Assembly: GCA_038373885.1 (NCBI GenBank)
Contig: JAWZYV010012527.1
Coordinates: 248,001-312,000, forward strand
Reading direction: 5' to 3'
DNA: 64,000 bases
Source: Cheiracanthium punctorium
Lineage: Eukaryota; Arthropoda; Arachnida; Araneae; Cheiracanthiidae
This document shows positions 32,591 to 43,766 of this stretch, one piece after another. The position numbers and the translations under genes were made by a program. Below the pieces are notes generated by a model that saw nothing but the letters and a program-made list of their open reading frames with translations, did no database searches and was not told where the DNA came from. Numbering within the stretch: position 1 is the stretch's first letter; the number at the start of each line of letters is the position of its first letter.

Positions 32591-34784
32591 GATAGAATAA
32601 ACAAAAAAGTTACTTTATGGTATCGAATAAAATTTTCAGAACATTAAATGTAAATACATACCAAATTTTACTTTATATACAGCCCTCTTACAAAAATTCC
32701 CAATAAGTAAAATGCGCCCCCATACATTAATGAGGCGATGTACAATCGCCTCATTAGTGTATGGCTCGCCGACACTACGTCGATGTTTCAGCCTTTCTCA
32801 TAAAAACGCTTGCTATATACTATGCGCGCTATGTATATATTTGCTTCTTTTAAGTAACAGTAGTAATGTTTAAATTGAATATTTTCAAAATTAAAAATAT
32901 ATATGTAAATTTATAATTATATATCATTCATTATTCTAATAATTATTATTTAAAACCGAAGAACAAGCAAGATAAATTACCATGAATCAGAATAAACCCT
33001 TGCACTTAGAAAAAGAAAATCAGTAATCATAAGCGATATTTTATTAAGACTGAAGGTCAGAGTAATTATGGCGAACGTGCATGTTAAATGTATGGGTCAT
33101 ATATTCTGTTTTTGGGTTGTTTGGTAGGTGAGAGATGGTACTTAAGATTTTCGAAACTGCTTCAGCTTGTTGCTGAATGACTAGTTCTGGTCCTTTTCCT
33201 AAGAATCCAAACTAATTAAACGATCAATTTATTAAATTAATAATTAAGTGATTCAATTATTTCTTTATTTTATTATTTTCAATTGAAGGTCCACAATTTA
33301 TGCATAAAAAAGAGCAAATTTTGTGTGTGTGTTCTATGGCAAGCCTACACGAAGGGCATCTGCCCCATGTGCCTACGTTGGGGGGGGGGGAGTTGTGCCT
33401 TGGGTGGAGGACAAGGACAAATTCTTCTTGTGCAAGGCTGTCAATTTAACTAAATGCATTTGTACAGTAAAAGATCATGTATTACTCGTGTGAATATTTT
33501 ATACTGTGAGAAATTCTGTTGTACTTTGATTAAAAAAGGTAAATAATAGCTCCCCCCCCCCTCTTTCTTTCTTTCTTTTTTTGAAAGGAAGGAAGAGTTT
33601 TTAAATATTTGAAATCCTGTGCATTTTTATAAAGTCTCACCTTTAAAAAAGCAGAAAACCTACCCCGAAAAAAAAATGTGTGGGAACCCATGGTGACATT
33701 ATTTTATACATAACTATTCGCAAATATCAGATTACCTTTTAAATTTAAGTCAAAGGCACATGGCTATATCTCTCATTTAATGAATATTTTGATACTATTT
33801 TATTTTACTTTTTTGTACTGTCGTTTATACACTTCATTACTATTTAGATGTCACATAAAACTAGGAAACAAAAATGATTTAAATATTTTAGTGGAAAAAA
33901 AATCAACTGATTACGACTTCAAATTTTATTAAAATTTAAATAACTCGCTTGAAATCAATTAAGTTTCTATTAAGCCCTTAAGAATTTCATTTCAAATAAT
34001 TTAGAATATTTTGTTTAAGAAAATCTCAATAAAAGGATTGTATCTTTTCTAAACAGAATAATTGGTATAAAAACTAATTTTTAGAAAGTCTGATAAAATA
34101 TATTTATTATACCATAACTCTGAAATGTTTTTGCAGGATATAATATAATCTTAAATGTAAAATGTGTGTAGATGTATTTTGTGAGTTTGTTTGTTGAACA
34201 AGTCTTCCGATCTCAAAATACCCTCAAACTATCTCTGACCGTGCTTTGTCCAAGGATTCTCCCCGTCTAATTCGTGGAATCGGAAAAGAATCGCTTTTTT
34301 CCGCCCACCGGAAGGAACTTACTGACCTGGCTCCTGTACTCCAAAGCAAAAGAATTTGGGGGCAAGTCTACATTTGATTGAATACCATTCTCATATTTAA
34401 TACAAAGCGAAATAAGTTTATGTACAGTATTTAAATAAAAATTATTGATCTGAGAGAGGGGGGGGGGATTCTTTTTTTCTGGTAAGCGTTTTTTCAGGTT
34501 GGCGTTTTTTTCCGTTCGCGTTTTCTCCTACATTTTAATTCCCATTCACACAGACGTCTACTTCATAGTGATTGATTGGGCTTCAGAATTTCCAATATTT
34601 TCCGAAGGGGGTTGAGCACCCTCAATAGTTTCATCCTAGAATGACAAAAGTCTCTTATTAATGGCCAATGAAAATATTTTAATGAAAATAAATCCAACCA
34701 AATCTCTGTAATCGATGAGACAATCTCCCCTCACTGGAACACGTTTGGACGTAAAAATCTGTGAACTTGTTAGGAAGTGTAATC
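32591..34784. other. No gene; one palindrome
   Basis: It contains the 45-bp palindrome at 32720-32764 (reported separately) and G or C runs near 33381 and 33553. It is otherwise very AT-rich with nothing recognised. Confidence 0.4.
32720..32764. repeat. 45-bp palindrome
   Basis: CCATACATTAATGAGGCGAT is inverted as AATCGCCTCATTAGTGTATGG pieces around a 4-bp spacer, with one mismatch. The half-site occurs also near 22372, 56034 and 56322 inside the ACAGGGTGT family, so this may be a collapsed copy of that element. Confidence 0.55.
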
Positions 34785-34786
34785 CA

Positions 34787-35062
34787 CCATTGAACCCAGG
34801 TTTAATTTGTTCACTCCCCTCACATTACCAAAAAAGCGCAGTGGACTCTCCTTCTATGACCAGTGTTGTTTCTCAGCTTGCATCTTTGAATGCTCCCTGA
34901 GACCCAGTGCTGTACTTGCGCAAGCGCTCCAGCAGACCATTCAAGCGTAGCATTCAAGGACTCATTCGAGAAAACAGCACTGCTCACAGAAGAAACAGGA
35001 CTGCTCACACTGTCTCTTTTTGATGATAAGAATGAACAGGTTAAACCTGGGTTCCCGGTTAA
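34787..35062. mobile_element. Inverted-repeat element, about 275 bp
   Basis: GAACCCAGGTTTAATTTGTT at the left is inverted at the right (AATGAACAGGTTAAACCTGG then GTTC). Inner arms are also related (TTGTTTCTCAGC..TTTGAATGCT against CTGTTTTCTCG..TTGAATGCT). Frames across it are not taken as genes. Outer edges are uncertain. Confidence 0.45.
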
Positions 35063-35249
35063 AAATGAAAACCCTCTCTCATACACTAAACGGAGGGGCT
35101 ATAAGTATGCTTCGGTATACTTATCCCCCCCCCCTTGAAAGATTTCTGAATACACTATTCCGTATTGCGGCTATTTAATTTAATCAAAATTTTATTTGCG
35201 CAACTGTCCTAAGTTGTGAATAATTTCTAACAAAATTCAAAGCTTTATA

Positions 35250-35407
35250 CATGGGCGCCGCCAGAATATTTCCCAGGGGGGGGGGCAAAGACTACTTAAA
35301 AGTATGGTTACCATGTTGAAAAGAACAAAACAGCAAGGGAAAAAACTGCATACAAAAATCTAGGGGGGGGCAAGTGCCCCCCTTGCCCTATGCTGCCGGC
35401 GCCTATG
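35250..35407. mobile_element. hAT-type MITE with 8-bp target duplication
   Basis: Ends CATGGGCGCCGCCAG and, from the right, CATAGGCGCCGGCAG. Perfect duplication GCTTTATA lies at 35242-35249 and 35408-35415. G-rich tracts lie inside near both ends. It abuts the pogo-like element that starts at 35418. Confidence 0.85.
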
Positions 35408-35417
35408 GCTTTATATA

Positions 35418-36516
35418 CAGTAAAGCACCGTTTATACGCTTCTCGTTTATACGATTTTTTCATTTATACGTGTCCCGCAGTGGTCTGGGCGCTAAACTCT
35501 GTTTCCATAAGAACACGGCAAGTGAAGCAGCATCCGGCTTGGCCAGTGCTTGGGAGGGTCAACTCCCTCTCGGCTCGACTGCTGTGGGACCGTGTGCGCT
35601 AATGGGAGCGAGTGCACGTAAAATCCGTCGTGGCTCCAATGTCCTTCAAGTTGTTAAACGATACCCTTGGGGATGCCTATTTCAGGGGATTGGTCCCTCC
35701 TCTGGAATGGGTTCAAAATGAGGGGACCCCAGCTAAAGTCGGATTTCCTCCCACTTAGGCTCATTAAATTGGAAGCCGCCCCTTCCGCTCATCGCCTATC
35801 TATATGGGGATCTGGTACCGCTCCACGGTTGCCAGAGTGCATCAGCAACAACATTTATACGCCGCTTTCATAAAGTCCCGATTCATTCCTATTTATTTAA
35901 GCAAAAATGCTTCGTTTATACGACGCCGATATCTGTTATACGTCGTTTTAAACGTCAACACTTTTCTGTCTCAGCAGCTATTTTCCTGTTTAGACAGACA
36001 CTTTTGTTATATAGGTCAAATAAAGGATGTATGGAGGGTTGTACCTTTAGTAACCTTCTTTTAAAGGCGCAGTTCACAATATTGAAGAGTTTAGAATTAC
36101 TTTGCTTGTCAGAACACGAAGGAAAAAGCATTTCATTAACTTCATTAACAGTCTGTAATGTTTTTATTAATAAGCAAAGACATCACATCAGGTGACTAAA
36201 TGATTTATTAAATTCAAGTTCTGTAACAAAAAACGCCTCATAATTGTTATTCACTCTATATTACATTAATACTAAGTATATGCGGTATGTAAAGATATAG
36301 TACTATAAATGTACAATTTGTTTCACATTTGAGATTTTTTTTAAATCTAGCAATTGTTTCTATTGTAAAAACTAATATGAATAATTTACAATTACATAAA
36401 TTTGAATTAGTATTGTTAAACCGGTAATAATCAAAGTTTTTTATTTATGTTTCATGTTTGATTTATACGTCGTTTCAGTTCGGTTCCTTGAAAAACCTAT
36501 ATACGGTGCTCTACTA
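35418..36516. mobile_element. Pogo/Tigger-like non-autonomous element
   Basis: Left end CAGTAAAGCACCGTTTATAC follows TA (35416-35417). The right end is inverted as GTATATAGG side, with CGGTGCTCTACTA followed by TA. TTTATACG words recur beneath both ends. CAGTA-starting ends beside TA fit the pogo/Tigger group of Tc1/mariner elements. It carries a SINE (35471-35852) and no transposase. A second right end is at 9280-9417. Confidence 0.6.
35471..35852 (+). mobile_element. SINE, (CAA)-tailed family, with 9-bp target duplication
   Basis: A 382-bp SINE copy starts GTGTCCCGCAGTGGTCTGG-like and ends CAGCAACAAC, a short CAA tail. Target duplication ATTTATACG lies at 35462-35470 and 35853-35861, within pogo-like sequence. 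The tRNA head present in the 25508 copy is missing. Long frames over it are artefacts. Confidence 0.8.
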
Positions 36517-36680
36517 TAATTTCACAAGCAAATGAAGCAACTATCCACCATACATATATTTACGCAGTTTCTGGAATACATAAATAAAAATAAATACTAT
36601 ATTTTCGGTGTGACATTATATATGCTTATTAAGTTTGAATTTCTTTTACTTCAAATTCACATACGTACTAATATGGTTAC

Positions 36681-36846
36681 CAGTGGCGTAGCCAGAAATT
36701 TTTCATGGGGGGGGGAGGGTTACGACTACTGCAACTTACATATATGTATACGTATGTGTGATAAGAGAGTGAGGAATATACATTTTGTAGGGCAAAAAAT
36801 TCCTCATGGGGGGGTGACCCCTATGAACCCCTTCGCTATGCCCTTG
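36681..36846. mobile_element. hAT-type MITE with 8-bp target duplication
   Basis: Left end CAGTGGCGTAGCCAG and right complement CAAGGGCATAGCGAAG. Flanks ATGGTTAC (36673-36680) and ACGGTTAC (36847-36854) match at 7 of 8. G-rich tracts sit inside both ends. Confidence 0.75.
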
Positions 36847-36970
36847 ACGGTTACTAATATATGTACTAATGTGGCTATATGTAACTAATTGTTATTATTT
36901 ATATTAATTTCCAATAAAATAGTATTAATAAGCTAGTAAAAATATGGTAATAAAATCGCAGTCCTTAATT

Positions 36971-37155
36971 TTGCGAGACTCGCGAGACGTCTCGCGTCTC
37001 GCGCGAGACGAGACAAGCAATTTCTCTGCGAGACGCGAGACGAGACAAAGTGTTTGCGAGACGAGACGAGACGCGAGACGAGACAGAGGTTTACTACTGC
37101 GAGACAAGACGAGACAGCCCCGATTCTCGTCTCGCGCGTCTCGCGTCCATCCCTA
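36971..37155. repeat. GAGACG/CTCGCGAGAC-rich repeat, copy 2 (inverted)
   Basis: It is the same word composition as 28541-28742 but ends CGCGTCCATCCC, the inverse of that copy's start. Both copies sit beside TTTCCATTTA-like flanks. Non-coding. Confidence 0.6.
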
Positions 37156-38339
37156 TTTCCATTTAGCTCAATGTGTTATTTGTTTTTATTTAAAGTGCCA
37201 CCTGGTGGAAATTTTTGAATTTAAAAAAAAACATCACATTATGTAAAACTGTTATGGTTTCCCTAAAGGTTTATCGACTTTTTTGTAAACATAATACGAT
37301 ATGAAATACAAGTTAGCACAAGTAATGATCTTATAGGTATTGATAGCATTTTAAACAGATTTATAGATATACGGAAAAATTAAATGCTATTCGCATTTTT
37401 AACATAATTTATTATTTATTTACATATAATTAGCGATATTTTTAATTTTCTCTAAATTAAATCTGCGTCCTAAAATTCAATTTATTTGCCAAATACATAA
37501 AAAAAACCATAAAAATTGCCTTGAAACATTTTAAGATTACAAAATAAGTGGCGAAATCAGCAGCCATTTAAAAAATAATAATAATCAGAGTTTTAAGTTA
37601 AAAAATTAATTGCCTCAGAACTATTTTTTCTAAAAACATTCTTAACTTTAGAGAAAATCCTGCCGAAACAAAAGTTGCGTATTTCAAAAGTCTATTGTCA
37701 CTTCAAGGAGATTTTTGAAAAAAGTGAACCTCTTTGTGATCGCAATAAAAAACAAATGAACCTTTTCAAGAATTTTTTAAAATTTAAAACAAATAAAAAA
37801 TCTCACGATAAAACACCTTGAGCCAATTTTCGACAAAAAGGTAAACTGAGACATTTTCAGAAAAAAATGTTGATTGAACATTGTATAACAAAACAACAAG
37901 CTCTCAACTTTTTGAAAGTATTTCAAAATGAATAATTTTTTAAGAGTTTAACTATTTTTAAATATAACTCAAAATTTCTTTTTACCTGATTAATTTAAAG
38001 GCGGAATTTTTACCCTTTGTACGTTTTAAAAATTTTAAATCCTTTTCCTTTGGCTGTGTATATTGACAGGCTACGCAAAATGCTCTTTCTCGAAAAAATC
38101 CGCGATACAATAGAAAATTTATGTCATGAAAAAAACCACATTATGTAATATATCTAGGCAATTTTACAGTAAGTGTAATTAAATTTCAGAGTAAACTACT
38201 AAAAAGAGATTTTTGAGTATATTTTAAAAATTTTTTGGAATCATAACGGCTGTAATATTTTTGTTAGGTTGAACCCAATAATGAAAATATTGAAAAATTC
38301 GGTTCATTTTTCAAAACATTTTTTTTCTCATCCTATTTG
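37156..38339. other. No feature recognised
   Basis: Very AT-rich sequence with no exon, element end or repeat partner recognised. Confidence 0.35.
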
Positions 38340-38700
38340 GCAATTTATCGCAAAAGTCGCCACCTTCTTTGGCGACTTTTGGCGCAAATTTTGAGGGCGG
38401 CACCCGATCGTCGTCGGTTTATTAGCTAATCATATTGTTTTATATTATGTATTATATGCTTTAAATAGATAACATCTAATTAATAGATTCTGTCTCTAAC
38501 CTGCCACTGACCGTATTGTATTTAAATTATTTTGAGTGCTCGCGTAGAAAAACTTTTAACTATACAGACACTATTTTCGATGAAAAGCTTCATCTTGTAA
38601 TCCTTAATAACAGATATCAATTTTGTTTCATTTCAAATAGCAGATTAACTCTAAAACTGGAAGTCAAAGCACGTTGTGGAGGCATTTACAATGGGAGCTA
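38340..38700 (+). repeat. Diverged relative of the 46.2 kb Helentron-like sequence
   Basis: AAAAGTCGCCACCTTCTTTG then GCGACTTTTGGC is followed by GAGGGCGGCAC, and later by CCACTGACCGTATTGTATTT then TTTTGAGTGCTCGCGTAG. The blocks appear in the same order as 46172-46340. No ends are preserved. Confidence 0.5.
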
Positions 38701-38783
38701 GAAAAAACATTGGACGAAAGCATGCCTACACTCTATTTAACCTTCGTCCACCTAAAATAAAGTACTTCAATTTTTATTATATA

Positions 38784-40482
38784 TACATAGGTTGCCTTTT
38801 ATGATTTTACAAACGGCTAATAGGAGTTGCTACTGAAACTTGTCTTCAGGATATTCGTAAAATTAACATTTTTTTAAATCTTGGAATCAGTGGCATTATA
38901 GAAATTTCCTGCGTGCCAGAGAGTGAAAAAAAAAATGGAAATAACACTTGAAGTTTTCCTATTGGATGATTATTTATGATTTTAAGAAAGGTCTTGCACG
39001 ACAAGAATGGTTAGTATCACTTCGTGAAACTTTTGGTACTGAAGCACCATCAGAAAAAGACTGTTTACAATGGGTTTGCAGAATTTCGTGGTGGTCGTGC
39101 GTCTGTCTGTGATGAATCTCGTGGAAGGACGATCAAAATCGGTAGTGATTCCAGACAGCATCGATTCTGTGCGAAAGATGATTGAAGAAGATCGGCATGT
39201 CACGTATCGTGAGATAGAAGCATCCCTTGGCCTATCACAGACTGCGATACATTCGATTTTGCACGAACATTTAGCTGTTAAAAAGGATTTGTTCCAGGTG
39301 GATTCCGCACCATTTGACAGAAGCTCCAAAAGAGGCTCGTGCAAATTGGCGTAAGGAAATGCTAAAAAAATTCAAATTGGGAACTAAAAAGTCCGTATAC
39401 ACTATCTTTACACGTATATGGCACTGTTTGGGTTGGGTCTTTTTGCTGTCAGATCTCAACGTTTATAGTGAAAAATATTGTAAAGCCTTCATAAATCTTA
39501 ACGAAATTTTTCTCCTAAACGTTACCTTGAAATTACGATAAAGCAAAATTTATGAGCTAACTCTTATACAGATAAGAAGTCTGTAAGTAATGTCCTGTAA
39601 GTAATTGCTCCCGTTGACCACTCCTCCTCTATATTTAGATTTCGCATCTACTCTATAGCATCAGCTACTCTACAGCAATTATGAATCATTAATGAAAGGA
39701 TTCAGATGCAATTTATTTTGCTTATGGAAAAAACTTTTCTTAAAACAACTTAATTCAACTAAAACAAATCAAAATTCATGTAAATTATTGATGTTTTCAT
39801 TTTTTTCCCAGTTTTTTTTTCGTATCGTGCATATTATATTTGCTTGGACTACTATAAAGGCCGGAAGTGTTCGCCTCTTTATTATACTGCATCCAACACG
39901 TGAACCAAGGTTGTCCCCTTTATGGCATTTTGGGCAAAAAGCACTTCCAAGAAAATGCTTGCTTGTTTCTTCGGCCTTACACGACATATCGTAATCATAC
40001 CTTTACAGCATCGTAAAACTATGAACGCTAAATGGTAAACAGGAATTTGTTTGCCAAAAGTCGTCCACGAAATCAGGAAAAACAAGAAAAATCGAAGCAT
40101 CATTCCTCATCACGACAACGCCATCTCCCACACAGCTCGTGAAACAATTGATTATTTGAAGAATAAAAATTTCGAATGAATGTCTCATTGCCTATGTTCT
40201 CCTGATGTGTCGCCTAAAGACTTTTTCTTGTTCCCTTATGCCAAACGAAAAATGCGTGGGCAGCGATTTTCATCACCTCGAGAAGCTGTTGATACCTTCC
40301 AAAACCATGTTTCGAGATATGAACTTCAGAATGCAAAAACTGTTTCAAGAATTAGTTTGAACGAGTGGAAAAGTGTGTGAATCTTAAAGGATAATATTTT
40401 GAAAAGCTATAAAACACAGTTTGTTCCCAAAAGATTATTTTTCTTCCTACTTTTTGTAGAAACTTAAAAGGCGACCCTCGTA
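38784..40482 (+). mobile_element. Mariner element, broken, about 1.7 kb
   Basis: Left end ATAGGTTGCCTTTTATG after TA and right end (complement) GAGGGTCGCCTTTTAAG before TA (40481-40482) are related inverted repeats. A full mariner is about 1.3 kb. Roughly 400 bp between about 39440 and 39840 does not look like mariner and is probably a later insertion. Confidence 0.75.
38960..40380 (+). pseudogene. Mariner-family transposase, frameshifted and interrupted
   Basis: It encoded the DD34D transposase of a mariner element, which binds the terminal repeats and inserts at TA. Frame fragments in order: FGTEAPSEKTVYNGFAEFRG (about 39030-39088); then, after a frameshift, PDSIDSVRKMIEEDRHVTYR and EIEASLGLSQTAIHSILHEH of the second helix-turn-helix (39150-39272); LGTKKSVYTIF; then, after the foreign segment, STSKKMLACFFG, HHDNAISHTARETIDYLKN with the second catalytic aspartate (near 40110), and SPDVSPKDFFLFPYAKRKMR (the usual YSPDLAPxDFFLFP signature, about 40200-40255). 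The first catalytic region (GDETW-type) is missing. At least two frameshifts and two in-frame stops are seen, so it is inactive. Confidence 0.85.
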
Positions 40483-40489
40483 CTCAAAT

Positions 40490-42190
40490 CGAATTTCATG
40501 GTCCTCTGGGAACGTGCGGAAACTTTCCGCATTCGAACGATTTTGAATCGTGTAAACAGCCCCCCTTCTATCAAAGCTTCATGCAGACGGTATCATCGAT
40601 GTTATCTGGAAAAACTACTTTAAACGAATTGGAATCGCCATTTTCCCCTTCAAAGCCTCATAACCGTGATTTCAGTAGGACGTCATTGTCACTCGAAACA
40701 GCTCATATTGTCGAGCAAATAATTCGACTTTTAAGACTCTCAGAAATAAAAGGGATCTGAAAAGAGCGAAACATTGCTTTAAAATGAGAAAGCGAGTGGA
40801 TTTTCCAATTTTTTAAAGGAGCGCAGACTGTTTTCTTTATTTTTATGCACAATTACACGCTTAAATCTATTGATTAAAACTAACACTCATTTATTGATTA
40901 ATTTTCTTATCGGCCGATTTAAATCCTTTTACGCCAAAAAATACTCATTCAAGACAATAATTTGTGAATGCCTCAATTCGCCCCAGCACTCCCCATCCGC
41001 TATATTCTATTTAACTCATTTTCCGCAAAAATCTTGTCTATTTGAGTATTCTGTCTGTCTCTTCTCCCCACGACCCATATCCTATTACTATCACGTGACC
41101 CACGCTGTTCAACGGCTAACGGTTCATAGTAACGCGGCATAGTTGTGTGTGTATTCGCTGTTGATAATTTTATGTTATATCCGAATACCAAATGCATCTT
41201 TTTCATATTCAGAGTTGTGAAATAAATTCAGCCTAGATAGGGAGGAGATGCTTTAGGTAAAGATTTCGCTTTAATGACATAGTTTCTTACGATTGGATTA
41301 TAAAAAGCTGTTGTAAAACAAATGAAGTTAGGATATCTCCACCCAAAGTGAGTCAGTAGTATTTTACCTTTTTCATGTCAATAAATTGGATCGCTGCTTT
41401 CATTCAATCTCACAGCTGGTTTAACCATGATTGCATTTCTGTATTCTGACTGTACTGTGAATTCGTTTTATAACGAGAGACAATAGTGAAATTATATTCT
41501 ATTTATTAAAAAAATACTTTTTTATAGTGTATTAAGATATATGTAATGTATTTGCCTTGATTTAAAATTTATTTTCTCGGGCTTATAATCATAGATGACA
41601 GCTCTGATAATAAAAAATGAAGAAAACGAATCATTCAATATATTAATCAAAAACAGCCAATTTTCATAAAACACCCTTTTTCTAGCTTAAAATAATAATC
41701 TTAATTGAGTACAGATATGTTAATTAAAAAAGGGCTGATTTTGCAAAAACGCTCATTCTATAGCTTCAATAATAATCATAATTGAGTACAGTTATATGAA
41801 TCAAAAACGGACAGACACTCCTCATTTTTGATTATTATTTAGCCTAAATGGAGCTGTTGTAGAATGCTCAAAAATTGAGAATTTTTCGCTCCATTGATTT
41901 TTGTCGATGAATGGAGCCAATTTTACTCAATCGGGAGAATGGCTGTTTGAAGTGAAAAATTGAGTAAAAATAGACTCCGTTTGATTATTATTTTACTCAA
42001 AAGATTTAAGCGTGTATGAAAAATTCCAAGTTGATTGTACAAACGGTGCAAAAGTTACGACGCTATTCGTGCTTCACTTTTTAATCTTTTTGGAGTCATG
42101 GTGGTAAAAGTTTTAGATCGGAACGGTTGGACGGAATTGTTAGAGTCAGTGATCAGCCTAACTAAATAGTAGGATTAGGACGCTATTTTT
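40490..42190 (+). repeat. Dispersed repeat R, split copy
   Basis: The left part (40490-40860) and right part (42030-42190) align with one continuous copy at 4850-5395. The intervening 1.1 kb is absent from that copy, so it is either an insertion here or a deletion there. Within it, 41639-41805 is a tandem of about 80-bp units with AATCTTAATTGAGTACAG and AATCATAATTGAGTACAG. The rest of the insert (40880-41638) shows nothing recognised. Confidence 0.5.
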
Positions 42191-42257
42191 TTTTAATCAG
42201 CTGCGTTTCATGCAGAGTTCTTAACAACACTTTCTCTCTAAAAGCTTTCCCCATACA

Positions 42258-42707
42258 TTAACCCTTTCCCAATGCTGTAAAAAGGGCAGCCGCTGCCATC
42301 GCTCGACTTAACTGCCAGCAAGAGGGCGGACGATCGAAACGTCCATCACTGTGCCGCACAGCCAGCTGCGTCAAAAAAGGATCCCCAGATCTGTGGCATG
42401 CGATAAACGTTTCGATCATCCGCCCTCTTGCGGGTCGTTCAGACGAGCGAGGGCAACGGCTGCCCTTTTTTCAGCATTGGGCAATCCATCCAGCTGTTCT
42501 CGCATTCTTCCATTTTTCAGCCGATGTCAGTGCTGTTAAAAATAATGACCATTTTTTTAGGGTAAATGACAAGTAAAGGATTCTCGTGGAGCTATGTCCC
42601 CCGCCACTATTTTTATAGAAATCCAATGTATTCTCCGTGACTGGCAACAGTCAAAGCGTCAGAGCTGGGTTTTCCCAGAGCGGGAGCACTGCGCGTTAAA
42701 GGGTTAA
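42258..42707. mobile_element. TTAA-site foldback element, copy 6
   Basis: TTAA lies at 42258-42261 and 42704-42707. The left end reads CCCTTTCCCAATGCTG, lacking the GAGGCGCAA step seen elsewhere, and the right end reads GAGCACTGCGCGTTAAAGGG. Internal modules are in the usual order, including CGATCGAAACGTCCATC facing GTTTCGATCATCCGCC. Non-coding. Confidence 0.75.
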
Positions 42708-42851
42708 AGATGAGTTCGGAGTTTAATTCGAGCCCGCCTAAGTCCGAGCGATATTATTTAAGTCAAAGTCCGAAAATTTCAGCTAATAGAGGAATAAAAG
42801 TCAGTGACTTCGTGGATAGAATATCCTGAAATTTGCCACTTGTACAAATGC

Positions 42852-43080
42852 TGTTTTTGTCGTCTATCCATGCTCACGGATAGGCGACATCATCCATGGA
42901 AAGAAGGGTGCCATTGCCCCCCCGAGGGGGTTGGACTTCTACTTGTGGCTCCCTCATTTTGAGCCGATTCTAGATCAGGGACCCACCACCCCCACAGAGG
43001 AATCGTTTAACATGGAAGACACTGAAACCACGACGGATTTCGAGTGCACACGCTGCCATGAGCCTACACGGTCCCACGGT
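42852..43080 (-). mobile_element. SINE, (CAA)-tailed family, minus-strand copy
   Basis: Read on the minus strand: GTGGGACCGTGTAGGCTCAT, AAATCCGTCGTGG, GTTAAACGATTCCTCTG, CTCAAAATGAGGGAGCCAC, AAGTAGAAGTCCAACCCCC and TTTCCATGGAT. These match 638-868 and 35600-35850. It joins directly onto TTAA-family copy 7 at about 43080. Confidence 0.7.
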
Positions 43081-43521
43081 GCGGCACAGCCAGCTGTCGT
43101 CAAAAAAGAGTGTGTGGCACGCGATGAATGTTTTGATCGTCCACCCTCTTGCGGGTCGTTCAGTCGAGCGATGGCAACGGCTGCCTTTTTTTGCAGCATG
43201 GGGCCATCTATCCAGCTGTTCTCGCATTCTTCCATTTTTCAGCAGATGTCAGTGCTGTTTAAAAAGAATCGTGACCCTATTTTGACGGGAAATTTTAAAG
43301 CCGAAATTTTAAATTTATAGCCTGTGCACAAATTTAAAATTTCGCACAAATTTTTATAGCACAAATTTTTAGCCGTGCTTTAAAAAGTAAAGGATTCTCG
43401 TTGAGACATGTCACCCGCCACTCTTTTTATAGAAATCCAATCGATTCTTCTTGACTGGCAACAGTCCAAACGTTCGAGTTGGGTGTTCCCAGAGCGGGAA
43501 CACTGCCCGTTAAAGGGTTAA
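43081..43521. mobile_element. TTAA-site foldback element, copy 7 (left-truncated)
   Basis: It starts in the core (GCGGCACAGCCAGCTGTCG) and ends CGTTAAAGGG with TTAA at 43518-43521. A 90-bp AT-rich piece with AAATTTAAAATTTCGCAC and repeated GCACAAATTTTTA words interrupts it at about 43295-43383, replacing the ACGTGCTCAAAAG module. Confidence 0.7.
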
Positions 43522-43737
43522 AATCTGTTTACAAGTAGTCATGGGCGTAACTTGGGCTTCGAAACTGGGGGGGCAAAAGTCATTTTAAAGAAAGTCCATA
43601 TATGCGTGCCCGTACACACATACACATATACATACATATATATAAAACTATAAATTCGGTCTTCGGGCCTCGTCAGGGGAGACCCCCCCCCTAATTTTTT
43701 AGTTTCATTATTGCCATATTAATACGATATTAATTGA
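43522..43737. other. Transposon-like end and spacer
   Basis: CATGGGCGTAACTTGGGC at 43540 resembles a hAT-type terminus; its mirror partner may be near 43660-43690 but is not clean. A CATA-rich microsatellite lies near 43616-43650. Confidence 0.3.
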
Positions 43738-43766
43738 CTATGTCATTTTATCTCTCACCCCTTTTT
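43733..43766 (-). repeat. Copia polypurine tract and LTR start (minus strand)
   Basis: On the minus strand AAAGAAAAAGGGG runs into TGAGAGATAAAATGACATAG. The same junction occurs on the plus strand at 47397-47425 (AATAAAGGGGG then TGAGAGATAAAATG). A purine tract followed by TG fits the 3' LTR boundary of an LTR retrotransposon. That it is an LTR is inferred from the repeat, not from paired full LTRs. Confidence 0.5.

Noticed and set aside
34890..35138. 82-codon frame with reasonable composition
   Set aside because: It lies across the arms of an inverted-repeat element and has no homologous motif.
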